In this document: positions 29,021 through 38,539 of the stretch, piece by piece | Numbering within the stretch: position 1 is the first letter of the stretch | Layout of the letters: each line of letters begins with the position of its first letter | Source of the DNA: an uncultured Burkholderiales bacterium | Lineage (GTDB): Bacteria > Pseudomonadota > Gammaproteobacteria > Burkholderiales > Burkholderiaceae_C | Assembly: GCA_903871545.1 (NCBI GenBank) | Contig: CAIQHG010000034.1 | Span: 1-64,000 of the forward strand | Length of the DNA: 64,000 bases | Direction of reading: 5' to 3' | Notes under the pieces: model-generated | What the model was told of the DNA's origin: nothing | Database searches by the model: none | What the model saw: only the letters and a program-made list of their open reading frames with translations | Position numbers and translations under genes: made by a program

Positions 29021-29320
29021 ATGGCATTGAAACCTGAAGACATAACAAGAATTGAGCGTTTGGCCAGAATTGAACTTACCCCCCAAGAAGGGGAGAGAAT
29101 GTTGACGCAGATCAACTCTTTTTTCGAGCTTGTTGAGCAAATCAACGCTGTAGATACAAATGACGTAGAGCCCTTGGCTCACCCGGTTGAGCTTTTGACC
29201 CACATTCAGCTGCGACTAAGACAGGATGTGGTCTCAGAAATCGATGCCCGTACAGCAAATCAACAAAGCGCTCCCGCCGTGGAAAAAGGCTTATTTTTAG
29301 TCCCAAGGGTAGTCGAATGA
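29021..29320 (+). CDS. gatC: Aspartyl/glutamyl-tRNA amidotransferase subunit C
   Basis: A 99-residue helical subunit that stabilises GatA against GatB in the tRNA-dependent amidotransferase. Signatures [21 protein letters not shown] and [12 protein letters not shown] are typical, with the C-terminal [10 protein letters not shown]. The stop overlaps the gatA start (ATGA). Presence of gatCAB implies that Asn-tRNA and/or Gln-tRNA is made by transamidation in this organism. Confidence 0.96.
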   Translation: MALKPEDITRIERLARIELTPQEGERMLTQINSFFELVEQINAVDTNDVEPLAHPVELLTHIQLRLRQDVVSEIDARTANQQSAPAVEKGLFLVPRVVE

Positions 29321-30795
29321 GTTCAATTCACGATCTTAGTGTTTTCGAGTTGACGAAGGCCTTAAAAACCAAAACCCTCGGCGCTGTAGAAGTGGCTGAA
29401 CATTTTTTAGAGCGCATAGAACAGGAAAAACTTGGCTCCTTTTTAAGCCACAACAGAGAAACAACGATTAAATCTGCAAACGCGAGTCAGCTCAAGCTAA
29501 ATTCCAACAACGCTGGGCTTTTAGAAGGCGTCCCTGTTGGGCATAAAGATGTATTTGTGACGAAGGACTTTCCAAGCACCGCAGGATCAAAAATGCTGGA
29601 GGGTTACATGTCCTCATTTGACGCCACCGTTGTGGCAAGACTAACAAACGCTGGATGCGTAACAGTTGGCAAATTAAACTGCGATGAGTTTGCAATGGGC
29701 TCCTCTAACGAAAACTCTGCCTACGGGCCGGTTTTGAACCCCTGGGACCACACGAAAGTACCTGGAGGGTCCTCTGGGGGTAGCGCAGCCGCTGTCAGCG
29801 CTCGCCTCGTTCCTGCTGCTACAGGCACCGACACAGGTGGGTCAATCAGGCAACCGGCAAGTTTTTGTGGAATTACTGGTATAAAACCAACTTATGGTCG
29901 AATTTCTAGGTACGGGATGATCGCCTATGCCTCTAGCCTGGACCAAGCGGGGCCAATGACAAAAGACGCACAAGACTGCGCTTTGCTACTAAGCGCTATG
30001 TGCTCTGGGGACGCGGACAGAGACTCAACCTCCCTAGACTTACCCCCAAAAGACTATACAACCAACCTAAATGACTCCCTAAAAGGAGTCAAAATTGGCT
30101 TACCGGTTGAGTTTTTTGGAGAAGGTTTGGACCTAGGTGTACGCAAAGCCATTGAATTAGCGATAGAGGTATTTAAAGATTTGGGAGCTCAATTCGTATC
30201 TGTCTCGCTTCCAAAAACCCAGCTCTCAATCCCGGTTTACTACATCATTGCGCCAGCCGAGGCTAGCTCCAATTTAAGTCGCTTTGACGGCGTGCGCTAC
30301 GGCTACAGGGCTAAAGAATACACAGATTTAATCGATATGTACAGGAAGTCAAGATCCCAGGGGTTGGGCGAAGAGGTTAAAAAACGCATCATGACTGGAG
30401 CCTACGTCTTATCCCACGGTTACTATGATGCTTATTACTTAAAGGCACAAAAAATTAGACGCTTGATCGCAGAAGACTTTAGTGCCGCTTTCAAGCAGTG
30501 CGACTTAATCTTGGGACCCGTGGCTCCTTCTGTGGCCTGGGGATTAAATGAAAAAATAGCCGACCCGATCAGTAGTTACTTAGCCGACATCTTTACGCTT
30601 CCCGCCTCCTTGGCTGGATTGCCTGCCATGAGCGTTCCTTGTGGAATGAGTGAGGAGGTTAAACCCTTGCCAATTGGCTTGCAATTGATTGGCAACTACT
30701 TACAAGAGTCAAAGCTTTTAAATATTGCCCATATGTTTCAAACTCTTACACATTGGCACACCTTAAGCCCAGTCCAAGCTAAAACTAGTTCCTAG
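29317..30795 (+). CDS. gatA: Aspartyl/glutamyl-tRNA amidotransferase subunit A
   Basis: A 492-residue amidase that releases ammonia from glutamine for transfer to mischarged tRNA. The Ser-cisSer-Lys triad of the amidase signature family is visible: Lys77 in VGHKDVF, Ser152 in the glycine/serine loop [11 protein letters not shown], and Ser176 in [22 protein letters not shown] follows as expected. Length is normal. It is the middle gene of gatCAB, overlapping gatC and 2 nt ahead of gatB. Confidence 0.97.
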   Translation: MSSIHDLSVFELTKALKTKTLGAVEVAEHFLERIEQEKLGSFLSHNRETTIKSANASQLKLNSNNAGLLEGVPVGHKDVFVTKDFPSTAGSKMLEGYMSSFDATVVARLTNAGCVTVGKLNCDEFAMGSSNENSAYGPVLNPWDHTKVPGGSSGGSAAAVSARLVPAATGTDTGGSIRQPASFCGITGIKPTYGRISRYGMIAYASSLDQAGPMTKDAQDCALLLSAMCSGDADRDSTSLDLPPKDYTTNLNDSLKGVKIGLPVEFFGEGLDLGVRKAIELAIEVFKDLGAQFVSVSLPKTQLSIPVYYIIAPAEASSNLSRFDGVRYGYRAKEYTDLIDMYRKSRSQGLGEEVKKRIMTGAYVLSHGYYDAYYLKAQKIRRLIAEDFSAAFKQCDLILGPVAPSVAWGLNEKIADPISSYLADIFTLPASLAGLPAMSVPCGMSEEVKPLPIGLQLIGNYLQESKLLNIAHMFQTLTHWHTLSPVQAKTSS

Positions 30796-30797
30796 TT

Positions 30798-32282
30798 ATG
30801 AACAACAGCAAATCCAAAGAACATAAAACAACCTGCGAAGTTACTTCACTTATACAAGGATACGAGGTCGTAATCGGCTTTGAAACCCATGCACAACTTT
30901 TAACTAAAAGTAAAATTTTCTCCAGAGCCTCGACTCAGTTCGGAGCAGCACCTAACACCCAAGCCTGTGCGGTGGATTTGGCTCTTCCTGGAGCGCTGCC
31001 CGTAATGAACATCAAAGCCGTCGAGTGCGCCATTCGCCTAGGCCTGGCCTTGGGTTCTTACATCTCTGCAAAAAGCATATTTGCAAGAAAGAATTATTTT
31101 TATCCCGATTTACCAAAGGGTTACCAAATCAGTCAATTCGAAATACCCGTGGTGCAAGGTGGTGAGGTGCAGTTCTTCTTGGGAGAGCAGCCCAAAAAAG
31201 TTCGCTTAGTTCGCGCTCATTTAGAGGAAGACGCTGGAAAGTCTTTGCATGAAGATTTTGTTGGACTAAGCGGCATTGATTTAAACCGCGCTGGAACGCC
31301 ACTTTTGGAAATAGTAACCGAGCCTGATATGAGGTCAAGTCAAGAGGCGGTTGCTTACGCAAAGGAGCTGCACAAAATAGTGACCTGGATTCAGGTCTGC
31401 GACGGAAACATGCAAGAGGGCTCATTTCGGTGTGACGCAAATGTCTCCGTTAGAAAGCCTGGGCAGCCTTTAGGTACTCGGCGTGAAATAAAAAACCTCA
31501 ACAGTTTTAAATTCATGCAACAAGCCATTGACTACGAGGTTCTTTGGCAAATTGAGCAACTTGAGGACAATAAAGAAATTCAGCAAGCAACTGTTTTGTT
31601 TGACCCTGAAACCGGCGAAACAAGAAGCATGCGAACCAAAGAAGACGCAGCCGATTACCGCTACTTCCCCGACCCCGATCTCCCCCCCCTTGAGATATCA
31701 GCAGACTGGATCGAACAGATTCGGGCCTCCATGCCCGAACTTCCCCGCTCCATGGCCGAGCGTTTCATCAAAGAATACGCCTTACCCATTTACGACGCTT
31801 CAACACTAACGCAAAGCCCTCAAATGGCAGCTTTTTTTGAGGAGACCGTCCGCCACTGTGGCCAACCCAAACTTACAAGTAATTGGGTTATGGGGGAGCT
31901 TTCGAGGAAGTTAAACGAGGAGAGCGTTCAGATAGAAGCCTGCCCAGTAAGCGCTTTGCAGCTAGGCGCTCTTATTTCTAGGGTTGCTAATGCAGATATC
32001 TCCAACAGCTCTGCCAAGACCCTCTTGGATGCCCTTTGGTCTGACCCCAGTGCGGATATAGATGCTTTAATCCAGTCTAAAGGACTTAAACAGGTTAACG
32101 ATATAGGCGCGCTTGAAAAACTCATCGACTCTATCATCGCCGCAAACCCTGATAACGTCACTCAGTTCAAGGCAGGAAAAGAAAAAGCCTTCAATTCTCT
32201 TATCGGACAAGCGATGAAGGCCAGTAAAGGACAAGCCAATCCACAGCAACTAACTGAGCTTTTAAAAAAGAAGCTTCAGTAA
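30798..32282 (+). CDS. gatB: Aspartyl/glutamyl-tRNA amidotransferase subunit B
   Basis: A 494-residue subunit that phosphorylates and amidates Asp- or Glu-t[25 protein letters not shown] begins the catalytic cradle, and [44 protein letters not shown] and [10 protein letters not shown] are standard GatB blocks. The YqeY-like tail domain is present at the C-terminus ([23 protein letters not shown]). About 20 residues precede the core. It converges on pyrE with only 6 nt between stop codons. Confidence 0.97.
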   Translation: MNNSKSKEHKTTCEVTSLIQGYEVVIGFETHAQLLTKSKIFSRASTQFGAAPNTQACAVDLALPGALPVMNIKAVECAIRLGLALGSYISAKSIFARKNYFYPDLPKGYQISQFEIPVVQGGEVQFFLGEQPKKVRLVRAHLEEDAGKSLHEDFVGLSGIDLNRAGTPLLEIVTEPDMRSSQEAVAYAKELHKIVTWIQVCDGNMQEGSFRCDANVSVRKPGQPLGTRREIKNLNSFKFMQQAIDYEVLWQIEQLEDNKEIQQATVLFDPETGETRSMRTKEDAADYRYFPDPDLPPLEISADWIEQIRASMPELPRSMAERFIKEYALPIYDASTLTQSPQMAAFFEETVRHCGQPKLTSNWVMGELSRKLNEESVQIEACPVSALQLGALISRVANADISNSSAKTLLDALWSDPSADIDALIQSKGLKQVNDIGALEKLIDSIIAANPDNVTQFKAGKEKAFNSLIGQAMKASKGQANPQQLTELLKKKLQ

Positions 32283-32288
32283 AGATCC

Positions 32289-32987
32289 CTACGACCTTGG
32301 ACCGTACTGATCACGGTAGATCTGAACATTTTTCAAATGCTGCGATAGTTTAGGATCTTTGCTGGTTCTTAAAAAGGCCAAAAGGTCCTCGAGCAACGAA
32401 ATTGTTGATACTTTAAGCCCTAGCTCTAAGCGAACATAATCTACCGCGCTGTGCGCGGAATCCACTACTTTTCCCTCTTCAACAAAAGTGGCTCGCTCTT
32501 GGCGGTCAAGCGCGATCGCGATTGCGTAGGGCTGGGCACCTGCAGCGTTAATTAAATTGATTGACTCCCTAACCGCTGTACCTGCGCTTATGACGTCGTC
32601 TATGATAAGAACGCGACCCTCTAACTCCGCGCCCACAATTTGACCTCCTTCACCGTGGTCTTTTATTTCTTTGCGATTGTATGCAAAGGGGACAATTTTT
32701 CCTAACCGGGCAAGCTCTACGCTAACTGCAGCTCCAAGGGGAATTCCTTTATAAGCAGGACCAAAAATCATATCAAACTCTAGTCCGCTTGTTAGAATAC
32801 GCTCAGCGTAAAACTGCGCTAGTTTGCCAAGTTTTTGCCCGTCATTGAATAGGCCTGCATTGAAGAAATACGGGGATATACGGCCTGCCTTAGTTTTAAA
32901 TTCACCAAACTTTAAAACACCACAATCTAGCGAGAACTGAACAAAATTCTGGGCTAAATCATCCCCTTGCGAATTTATACTTTTCAT
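32289..32987 (-). CDS. pyrE: Orotate phosphoribosyltransferase
   Basis: A 232-residue enzyme of pyrimidine synthesis joining orotate to PRPP to form OMP. The N-terminal part FGEFKTKAGRISPYFFNAGLFNDG and PAYKGIPLGAA are diagnostic; the PRPP-binding motif is VLIIDDVISAGTA. The C-terminus is about 15 residues longer than in E. coli. It lies head to head with exoA across only 14 nt, so its promoter must lie within or beyond the exoA coding start. Confidence 0.96.
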   Translation of the reverse strand: MKSINSQGDDLAQNFVQFSLDCGVLKFGEFKTKAGRISPYFFNAGLFNDGQKLGKLAQFYAERILTSGLEFDMIFGPAYKGIPLGAAVSVELARLGKIVPFAYNRKEIKDHGEGGQIVGAELEGRVLIIDDVISAGTAVRESINLINAAGAQPYAIAIALDRQERATFVEEGKVVDSAHSAVDYVRLELGLKVSTISLLEDLLAFLRTSKDPKLSQHLKNVQIYRDQYGPRS

Positions 32988-32988
32988 T

Positions 32989-33000
32989 AAAGGAACCTTT
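32989..33000. promoter_or_regulatory. Palindrome serving as ribosome binding site for both pyrE and exoA
   Basis: The 12-mer AAAGGAACCTTT reads AAAGGTTCCTTT on the other strand. On the plus strand AAAGGA precedes the TTG of exoA by about 7 nt; on the minus strand AAAGG precedes the ATG of pyrE by about 8 nt. Both divergent genes thus use the same 12 bp for initiation. Confidence 0.6.
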
Positions 33001-33001
33001 T

Positions 33002-33793
33002 TTGTACAAACTTATTTCACTAAACCTCAACGGAATTCGCTCTGCCTACAAAAAGGGGGTCGAAAACTGGTTGAATCAAATAAAAGCCGATTGTATTTGC
33101 GTTCAAGAGCTCAAAGCTCAAAATGATGATGTACAAGATTCTCTCCTGCACTTAGCAGGCCTAAAGGGATACTTTCACTTTGCTCAAAAAAAGGGCTATT
33201 CCGGTGTTGGCATTTATTCCCGCCATGAACCCTCTGACGTTAAGATTGGTTTTGGATCTAATGAGTTTGATGCTGAAGGTCGCTACTTAGAGCTTTGCTT
33301 TGACACCCCCTCCCGCAAACTCTCCATCATAAGCGGCTACTTTCCAAGTGGCTCATCGGGGGAGGAACGGCAAGAGGCGAAATACCGTTTTTTAGACCAA
33401 ATGGAGCCTCATATTAAAGGGCTTAAAGGCTCGCGTGAGTTTATTTTATGCGGCGATGTAAATATAGCGCATCAAGAAAAAGATCTAAAAAACTGGAAAA
33501 GCAATCAAAAAAATAGCGGCTTTTTACCTCGCGAAAGACTGTGGATGACAAAACTCATTAACGAAATTGGGGTTAAAGATGTGTACCGACTCCTACACCC
33601 GGACACTACAGATGAGTGCTACACCTGGTGGAGCAATAGGGGACAGGCGTGGGCCAATAATGTGGGTTGGCGTTTAGATTATCAACTAGCGACGGAGAAA
33701 ATTGGGGCTCTTGCAAAGACATGTCAAATACACAAGGCAGAGCGTTTTTCCGATCACGAGCCACTTATTATTGATTACGATTTTTCTCTTTGA
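33002..33793 (+). CDS. exoA: Exodeoxyribonuclease III / AP endonuclease
   Basis: A 263-residue Mg-dependent enzyme of base-excision repair in the ExoIII family. LNLNGIRSA, CVQELKAQ (metal-binding Glu36), WRLDYQLAT and the terminal FSDHEPLIIDY with the catalytic Asp-His pair are all present. The start is TTG with a good ribosome binding site (AAAGGA); no in-frame ATG lies near. The ExoIII relative xthA is the alternative name. Divergent from pyrE with 14 nt between the start codons. Confidence 0.93.
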   Translation: MYKLISLNLNGIRSAYKKGVENWLNQIKADCICVQELKAQNDDVQDSLLHLAGLKGYFHFAQKKGYSGVGIYSRHEPSDVKIGFGSNEFDAEGRYLELCFDTPSRKLSIISGYFPSGSSGEERQEAKYRFLDQMEPHIKGLKGSREFILCGDVNIAHQEKDLKNWKSNQKNSGFLPRERLWMTKLINEIGVKDVYRLLHPDTTDECYTWWSNRGQAWANNVGWRLDYQLATEKIGALAKTCQIHKAERFSDHEPLIIDYDFSL

Positions 33794-33994
33794 AATTGGC
33801 AATCAAGTCCAAAATTTAACTATTTCATTTTTCTTTGAAAGGGCACAATTTCTTTTCGTTTTACCAGTGAATGCCACATAGGCACTTTTTAGGCGCCAGC
33901 ACTCTCTGTAGGAAATAAAGTTTTTCAATCAAACTACAAGTAAAATGCAATTAATAAAATCTAATGGATTGTTTTTTCAACTCTTTCAGCCAAG

Positions 33995-34960
33995 ATGCTC
34001 GCACAATTAGATCCTAGCTTTGAGCCAAGCAAGCCGTTATTTTTAACGGCAGCTTTTTATAAGTTTGTTTCCCTGCCAGATTACGAACACAAAAGAGATT
34101 CAATTTTGTCTTTTTGTGAATCTCAACAGATTAAAGGGATCATATTATTGGCGAAAGAGGGAATTAACAGCACCATTTGCGGGGAAGAGAAAAATGTACG
34201 CGCCGTTTTAGATTTCTTAAAGTCTGATCCCCCATTTTCTGATTTACAGCACAAAGAGTCCTGGACGCAGATTAAACCTTTTCGCAGAATGAAGGTGCGG
34301 TTAAAAAAAGAAATCGTTACTTTTGGCGTGCCTGGAATTGATCCTAACGTCACAACGGGTACCTATATTAAGCCTGAGGATTGGAACGCCCTTATCAATG
34401 ACCCTGAGGTCGTTGTGATTGATACTCGCAACGACTACGAGGTTGAATTGGGCACGTTTGCAGGGGCTATCAATCCCAACATTAAAAAGTTTACCGATCT
34501 CGCCGATTGGGTAAAAAATTCTTCAGCGCTTCAACAAAATAACTCCAAAAAAACCAAAGTTGCGATGTTTTGTACTGGCGGCATTAGGTGCGAGAAATCT
34601 ACCGCTTACTTAAAAAATCTGGGATACGACGAAGTTTTCCATTTGCAAGGAGGAATTCTCAAATACTTAGAAACTATTCCCAAAAAAGAAAGTCTTTGGC
34701 AAGGGGAGTGCTTTGTTTTTGACGAGAGGGTGAGTGTAGATCACAGCCTGAGACCTGGGCAATATTATTTATGCCGTGTTTGCAGACAACCCATCACAAA
34801 AGAAGATGAAAAATCTGCCAAATTTGAACTTGGAGTCAGTTGTGATAACTGCTTTGATCAAACAAATGCAGAACAAAAAATAAAAGCCCGGGAGCGTCAA
34901 AAACAGTGCCTTTTAGCCCACCTTAAGAATACCTCTCACATTGGCGATCAACCTGGATAG
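33995..34960 (+). CDS. trhO: Rhodanese-family tRNA uridine 5-hydroxylase TrhO
   Basis: A 321-residue protein of the YceA/TrhO family, which hydroxylates U34 of certain tRNAs using oxygen. An N-terminal acylphosphatase-like domain (LAKEGINSTICG) precedes the rhodanese domain with VIDTRNDYEVELGTFAGAINP and the active loop FCTGGIRCEKS (Cys193), followed by HLQGGILKYLE and the C-terminal CRVCRQPI...CDNC zinc-like cluster. The gene overlaps the convergent M48 protease gene by 13 nt at their 3' ends. Confidence 0.92.
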   Translation: MLAQLDPSFEPSKPLFLTAAFYKFVSLPDYEHKRDSILSFCESQQIKGIILLAKEGINSTICGEEKNVRAVLDFLKSDPPFSDLQHKESWTQIKPFRRMKVRLKKEIVTFGVPGIDPNVTTGTYIKPEDWNALINDPEVVVIDTRNDYEVELGTFAGAINPNIKKFTDLADWVKNSSALQQNNSKKTKVAMFCTGGIRCEKSTAYLKNLGYDEVFHLQGGILKYLETIPKKESLWQGECFVFDERVSVDHSLRPGQYYLCRVCRQPITKEDEKSAKFELGVSCDNCFDQTNAEQKIKARERQKQCLLAHLKNTSHIGDQPG

Positions 34961-35820
34961 GGATTATTTTTTTTCGCCTGAATGTAAAACGGCATCTCTT
35001 TCGTTAAGTTACGCTCCAATTCTTGGATCCTTGTGTGTGCTGCTGGGTGGGTGCTCAACCACTGAGGGGGGCTATTTGCACTCATCTGAGACATCTTTTG
35101 CCATAAACTTATTGCTGCTCTTGGGTCATATCCAGCGCGAGCAGCGATGTCCATTCCAATTAAATCTGCCTCAGTTTCATTTTGTCGGCTGAATTTCAAA
35201 AGAAGTAGCTCCGAGCCTTCGCGTGCAATCAGATCGGTTAATCTTGGATCTATACCGAACACCCCAGCAGCAACCAATCCCCCAACCCTTGCCGCCCCTT
35301 GGGTGACCGTGCCCTTACCTATTTGCTCCCTAGAATGCTCCCTTATTGCATGGGTCATTTCATGGCCCAAGACCATGGCAACTTCGTCATCGCTCAACTT
35401 AAGTTGTTGAATTAAGCCAGAATAAACAGCGATTTTCCCACCGGGCATGCAAAAAGCATTGATCGTGTTGGAGCCGATGATATTGACTTCCCACGTCCAG
35501 TTTTGTGCCCTAGGGTTCCAAGTTTTTGCGAAGGGAATTAATCGTTGACTAATATTATTCACCCGTACAGACAAAGGATGTGACGCAGTGGCAAGTGCTC
35601 GGTGGGCTTTTGCATCGTTGAGCAACTGGTAATATTGCTGTTTTGCCATTTGCTCAACATGCTCAGCAGAAACAAGACGCGTGAACGCTGACTCTGGAGG
35701 CCTACTGCTTCCAATGCCTGTATTTGCTGCATTTGCTGCATTTGATGAGTTAGCAGAACTGCCTGAGTTCGCCGCAAACATCGCCCACAATAATAGAAAA
35801 TAAACGATATTCTTTTTAAT
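34948..35820 (-). CDS. M48 family metallopeptidase with probable ATT start codon
   Basis: A periplasmic zinc protease related to LoiP/BepA. HExxH is visible in VLGHEMTHAIREHS, with the third ligand in NETEADLIGMDIAARAGYDP. The track begins at TTG 35790, inside what looks like a signal peptide. Extending upstream in frame gives IKKNIVYFLLLWAMFAANS, a textbook signal sequence, whose first codon is ATT at 35820, preceded by GGAAGG at 9 nt. No ATG, GTG or TTG lies between the upstream stop and 35790. I therefore infer an ATT start (290 residues), or an ATG changed by mutation or sequencing error. The mature N-terminus is S/N/A-rich. Confidence 0.85.
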   Translation of the reverse strand: MKKNIVYFLLLWAMFAANSGSSANSSNAANAANTGIGSSRPPESAFTRLVSAEHVEQMAKQQYYQLLNDAKAHRALATASHPLSVRVNNISQRLIPFAKTWNPRAQNWTWEVNIIGSNTINAFCMPGGKIAVYSGLIQQLKLSDDEVAMVLGHEMTHAIREHSREQIGKGTVTQGAARVGGLVAAGVFGIDPRLTDLIAREGSELLLLKFSRQNETEADLIGMDIAARAGYDPRAAISLWQKMSQMSANSPPQWLSTHPAAHTRIQELERNLTKEMPFYIQAKKNNPYPG

Positions 35821-35928
35821 AAAATTTAGCCTTCCAAAGGCTCCTCTTGTTATTGACGAATAACCTGCATTTCAAACTAATTTTCTAATTAAACTACTTA
35901 TTAAACCAAGATCCTAGACAATTACACA

Positions 35929-37275
35929 ATGAAAAAAATATTTAATCAATGGGTTAGTCAATGGATACCACCTTTGGTGCTTGTTTACCTAACTCCTTCA
36001 AGCCTTCGGATGTTAACGTTGGGCTTTGCTGCAGGTCTTCCTCTGCTCCTCGTATTGGGCACCCTAAGTTTTCGACTCCGTGAAGCCGGAGTAGATCTGT
36101 CCACGATAGGGTTTCTTAGTTGGATTGGCTTGACTTACGGGGTCAAATGGCTATGGGCTCCCTTGGTGGACCAACTAGATCTTCCTTTGCTCACCCGTTT
36201 TTTGGGCCGCAGAAGGGCTTGGCTGCTGTTGGCGCAGGGGATCGTCATTTGCGGTTTAGTTGGTATGGGAATGGTTGACCCACAGGCCCAGCTGAGCTTG
36301 TTGATTGGATACGCCGTGATGGTCGCATTTGGGTCAGCAACTCAGGATATTGCATTGGACGCCTTTAGGATAGAGTCCGCTCATTATGAGCTCCAAGGAG
36401 CTTTGGCTGCCTGTTATCAGACAGGCTACCGTCTTGCCATGATATGGGCAGGGGCTGGCTCTTTGTGGCTGGCCTCTTTAGCGACACAAGACTCTGTAGG
36501 CCTTGAGCCCTACAACCAAGCAGGCTGGCAAACAGCTTATTTTTGGATGGCCGCCTCGATGCTTGTAGGATCTGTGACCATTATGTTTTCAAAAGAGCCA
36601 AGCTATACCCCAAAGCCTCGCTCACCTGATTTAAAAACATGGCTTTTTACAACCCTAGTTGCGCCCTTTAAAGACTTTTATGTGCGCTTCCAATGGCGTG
36701 CAATCACCATTCTCGCTTTAATTGCCACTTACAGAATCAGTGACATCGTGATGGGCATAATGGCCAATCCCTTTTATGTAGACATGGGCTACTCAAAAAC
36801 AGAAATTGCAACTGTTAGTAAGGTCTATGGTGTTGTTATGACTTTACTTGGCGCTTTTATTGGCGGATCCTTGACGATTAGATACGGCATCGTTCGCATT
36901 CTCCTGTGGGGAGCGATTCTCAGCGCTTTTAGCAATTTACTATTTTCGTGGCTCAGCTTTCAAGGCCACGATGTAAGCTCATTAATTGGTGTAATCTCCA
37001 CAGATAATTTAAGCGCGGGAATAGCATCAGCAGCTTTTATTGCTTATCTTTCCTCGCTAGTTAACGTGCAGTACTCGGCCACACAATATGCGGTTCTAAG
37101 CTCTGTGATGCTCTTACTACCCAAGTTCTTAGCTGGATTCTCAGGTGTGTTCGTTCAACATTTTGGTTATCATTATTTTTTCATAGCAACAGCACTTATG
37201 GGTTTGCCAGTCATTTTATTGATTTTGGTCTTAGACAAGCAAAAATCAGTTGCCCCTTTTGCGAACGCCAAATAA
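35929..37275 (+). CDS. ampG: AmpG-family muropeptide permease (MFS)
   Basis: A 448-residue inner-membrane transporter with about twelve helices that imports anhydro-muropeptides for wall recycling. LGFAAGLPLLLVLGTLSFRLREAGVDLSTIGFLSW and WLWAPLVDQLDLPLLTRFLGRRRAWLL are characteristic, as is FGSATQDIALDAFRIE. In Enterobacteria the pathway also feeds beta-lactamase induction; no ampC or ampR is visible here. It fits with dacC, mrdA and amgK elsewhere in the window. Converges on waaF with 16 nt between stops. Confidence 0.9.
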   Translation: MKKIFNQWVSQWIPPLVLVYLTPSSLRMLTLGFAAGLPLLLVLGTLSFRLREAGVDLSTIGFLSWIGLTYGVKWLWAPLVDQLDLPLLTRFLGRRRAWLLLAQGIVICGLVGMGMVDPQAQLSLLIGYAVMVAFGSATQDIALDAFRIESAHYELQGALAACYQTGYRLAMIWAGAGSLWLASLATQDSVGLEPYNQAGWQTAYFWMAASMLVGSVTIMFSKEPSYTPKPRSPDLKTWLFTTLVAPFKDFYVRFQWRAITILALIATYRISDIVMGIMANPFYVDMGYSKTEIATVSKVYGVVMTLLGAFIGGSLTIRYGIVRILLWGAILSAFSNLLFSWLSFQGHDVSSLIGVISTDNLSAGIASAAFIAYLSSLVNVQYSATQYAVLSSVMLLLPKFLAGFSGVFVQHFGYHYFFIATALMGLPVILLILVLDKQKSVAPFANAK

Positions 37276-37291
37276 ACGAATTTTTAAAGGA

Positions 37292-38338
37292 TCAAGCATT
37301 TATGACCTCGTAAAAGCTTTCCTCAACCTGTGCAACACTAATATTTTTTAAACAATTCAGATGCCCCAAAGGACAGGTTCTCTTAAAGCAAGGAGAGCAA
37401 GGCAAAGACAGCCAAAGCACTTTAGCTAATTCATTAAGAGGTGGTGTGTGTAGTGGACTTGATGAGCCAAAAATTGCCACCTGCGGCCTCTTCAAACCCG
37501 CAGCAATGTGCATTAATCCCGAGTCGTTTGAGATAACCCCTCTCGCCTGTGCAACCAACGCAATCGCTTGGGCTAAATCAGTTTTGCCGGCAAGGTTTAA
37601 TACATTTAAGCCTTTAGCCTCGCACGCCTGTTCAATTTGATCAGCAGTGCCTTTGTCTGCGAGTGAGCCCAACACAACAACTTGTAATTGCGCTAGGCAC
37701 AGATCGATTGCGGTCTGTACAAAATACTCTGTTGGCCATCTTTTCGCTGGCCCGTACTCAGCACCCGGGGCAAGGACGCAATAGCCCAGTGGGCTTAGCT
37801 TAAATTGCAAAAGCGCCGCATCCACAATGATTGGATCTGCAGATAAATTGGGCGAATCAGCAACGCTTGCAACTGAAGTCGCATTTTGGCTCGACTCTGC
37901 AAATCCTTCTTTTGCTAATTTTTTGTAAAATTCGACCATTGAGCCGCGTTCATGTTTGTCTGGATTTGCAACCGCCTTGCTCAGCAATGAGGATCTAAAC
38001 TCTCCCACATATCCAATTCTTTGGGGTATGTCAGCAAAGAAGGGGATAAGCGCATTTTTAAATGAATTAGGACAAATAATGACTCGGTCAAATCTCCCGC
38101 GAATTAGCTTAGCCGTTCGCAAGCGCTTGATGAGCTGGAGTTGGCCGCGTTTAAAGGGCCATATTAATATTTCACGGATCCCGCTCATCGCTCCATAAAC
38201 TGGAGCTATATTAGGCAAAACGGCAACTGTCACCTCAACACCAAGGTTGATTAGATACCGAACCATGGGCTCCGTCATAACGGCATCCCCTATCCACTGA
38301 GGGGCAATAATAAGCGTTTTATTAAGCGTGCTTGCCAA
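37292..38338 (-). CDS. waaF: ADP-heptose:LPS heptosyltransferase II
   Basis: A 348-residue glycosyltransferase family 9 enzyme adding the second L-glycero-D-manno-heptose to the LPS inner core at the cytoplasmic face. The N-terminal ILIIAPQWIGDAVMTEP-type motif (here TLIIAPQWIGDAVM), APGAEYGPAKRWP, and GVISNDSGLMHIAAGLKRPQVAIFGSS are diagnostic, with PCFKRTCPLGHLNCL near the C-terminus. The start overlaps the zinc-finger gene by 17 nt, so the ilvE-zinc finger-waaF genes are coupled. Confidence 0.93.
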   Translation of the reverse strand: MASTLNKTLIIAPQWIGDAVMTEPMVRYLINLGVEVTVAVLPNIAPVYGAMSGIREILIWPFKRGQLQLIKRLRTAKLIRGRFDRVIICPNSFKNALIPFFADIPQRIGYVGEFRSSLLSKAVANPDKHERGSMVEFYKKLAKEGFAESSQNATSVASVADSPNLSADPIIVDAALLQFKLSPLGYCVLAPGAEYGPAKRWPTEYFVQTAIDLCLAQLQVVVLGSLADKGTADQIEQACEAKGLNVLNLAGKTDLAQAIALVAQARGVISNDSGLMHIAAGLKRPQVAIFGSSSPLHTPPLNELAKVLWLSLPCSPCFKRTCPLGHLNCLKNISVAQVEESFYEVINA

Positions 38339-38531
38339 TGTGTTCGGTCTCGCTGAGCTTCAGCGTGAACAAAGTACCACAGTAGGGGCACTTTGCAGAC
38401 CCCGTTTTAGCCACATCCAAGTAGACTTTAGGGTGCGAATTCCAAAGTTTCATATGCGCCTTGGAATTGGGACAAAATACACCGCCGTGTCCATTTAAAT
38501 CACTTAATAAAACTTCGACATCGTTGCTCAT
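38322..38531 (-). CDS. Small CHCC zinc-finger domain protein
   Basis: A 69-residue protein with the zf-CHCC pattern: GVFCPNSKAHMKLWNSHPKVYLDV then KCPYCGTLFTL. The fold is related to the mitochondrial complex I subunit NDUFS6; the role in bacteria is unknown. The track start lies inside ilvE; AAGGCG precedes ATG AGC AAC at 38531, which is the better start. It is conserved between ilvE and waaF in Burkholderiales, which supports reality despite small size. Confidence 0.88.
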   Translation of the reverse strand: MSNDVEVLLSDLNGHGGVFCPNSKAHMKLWNSHPKVYLDVAKTGSAKCPYCGTLFTLKLSETEHIGKHA

Positions 38532-38539
38532 ATTACGCC

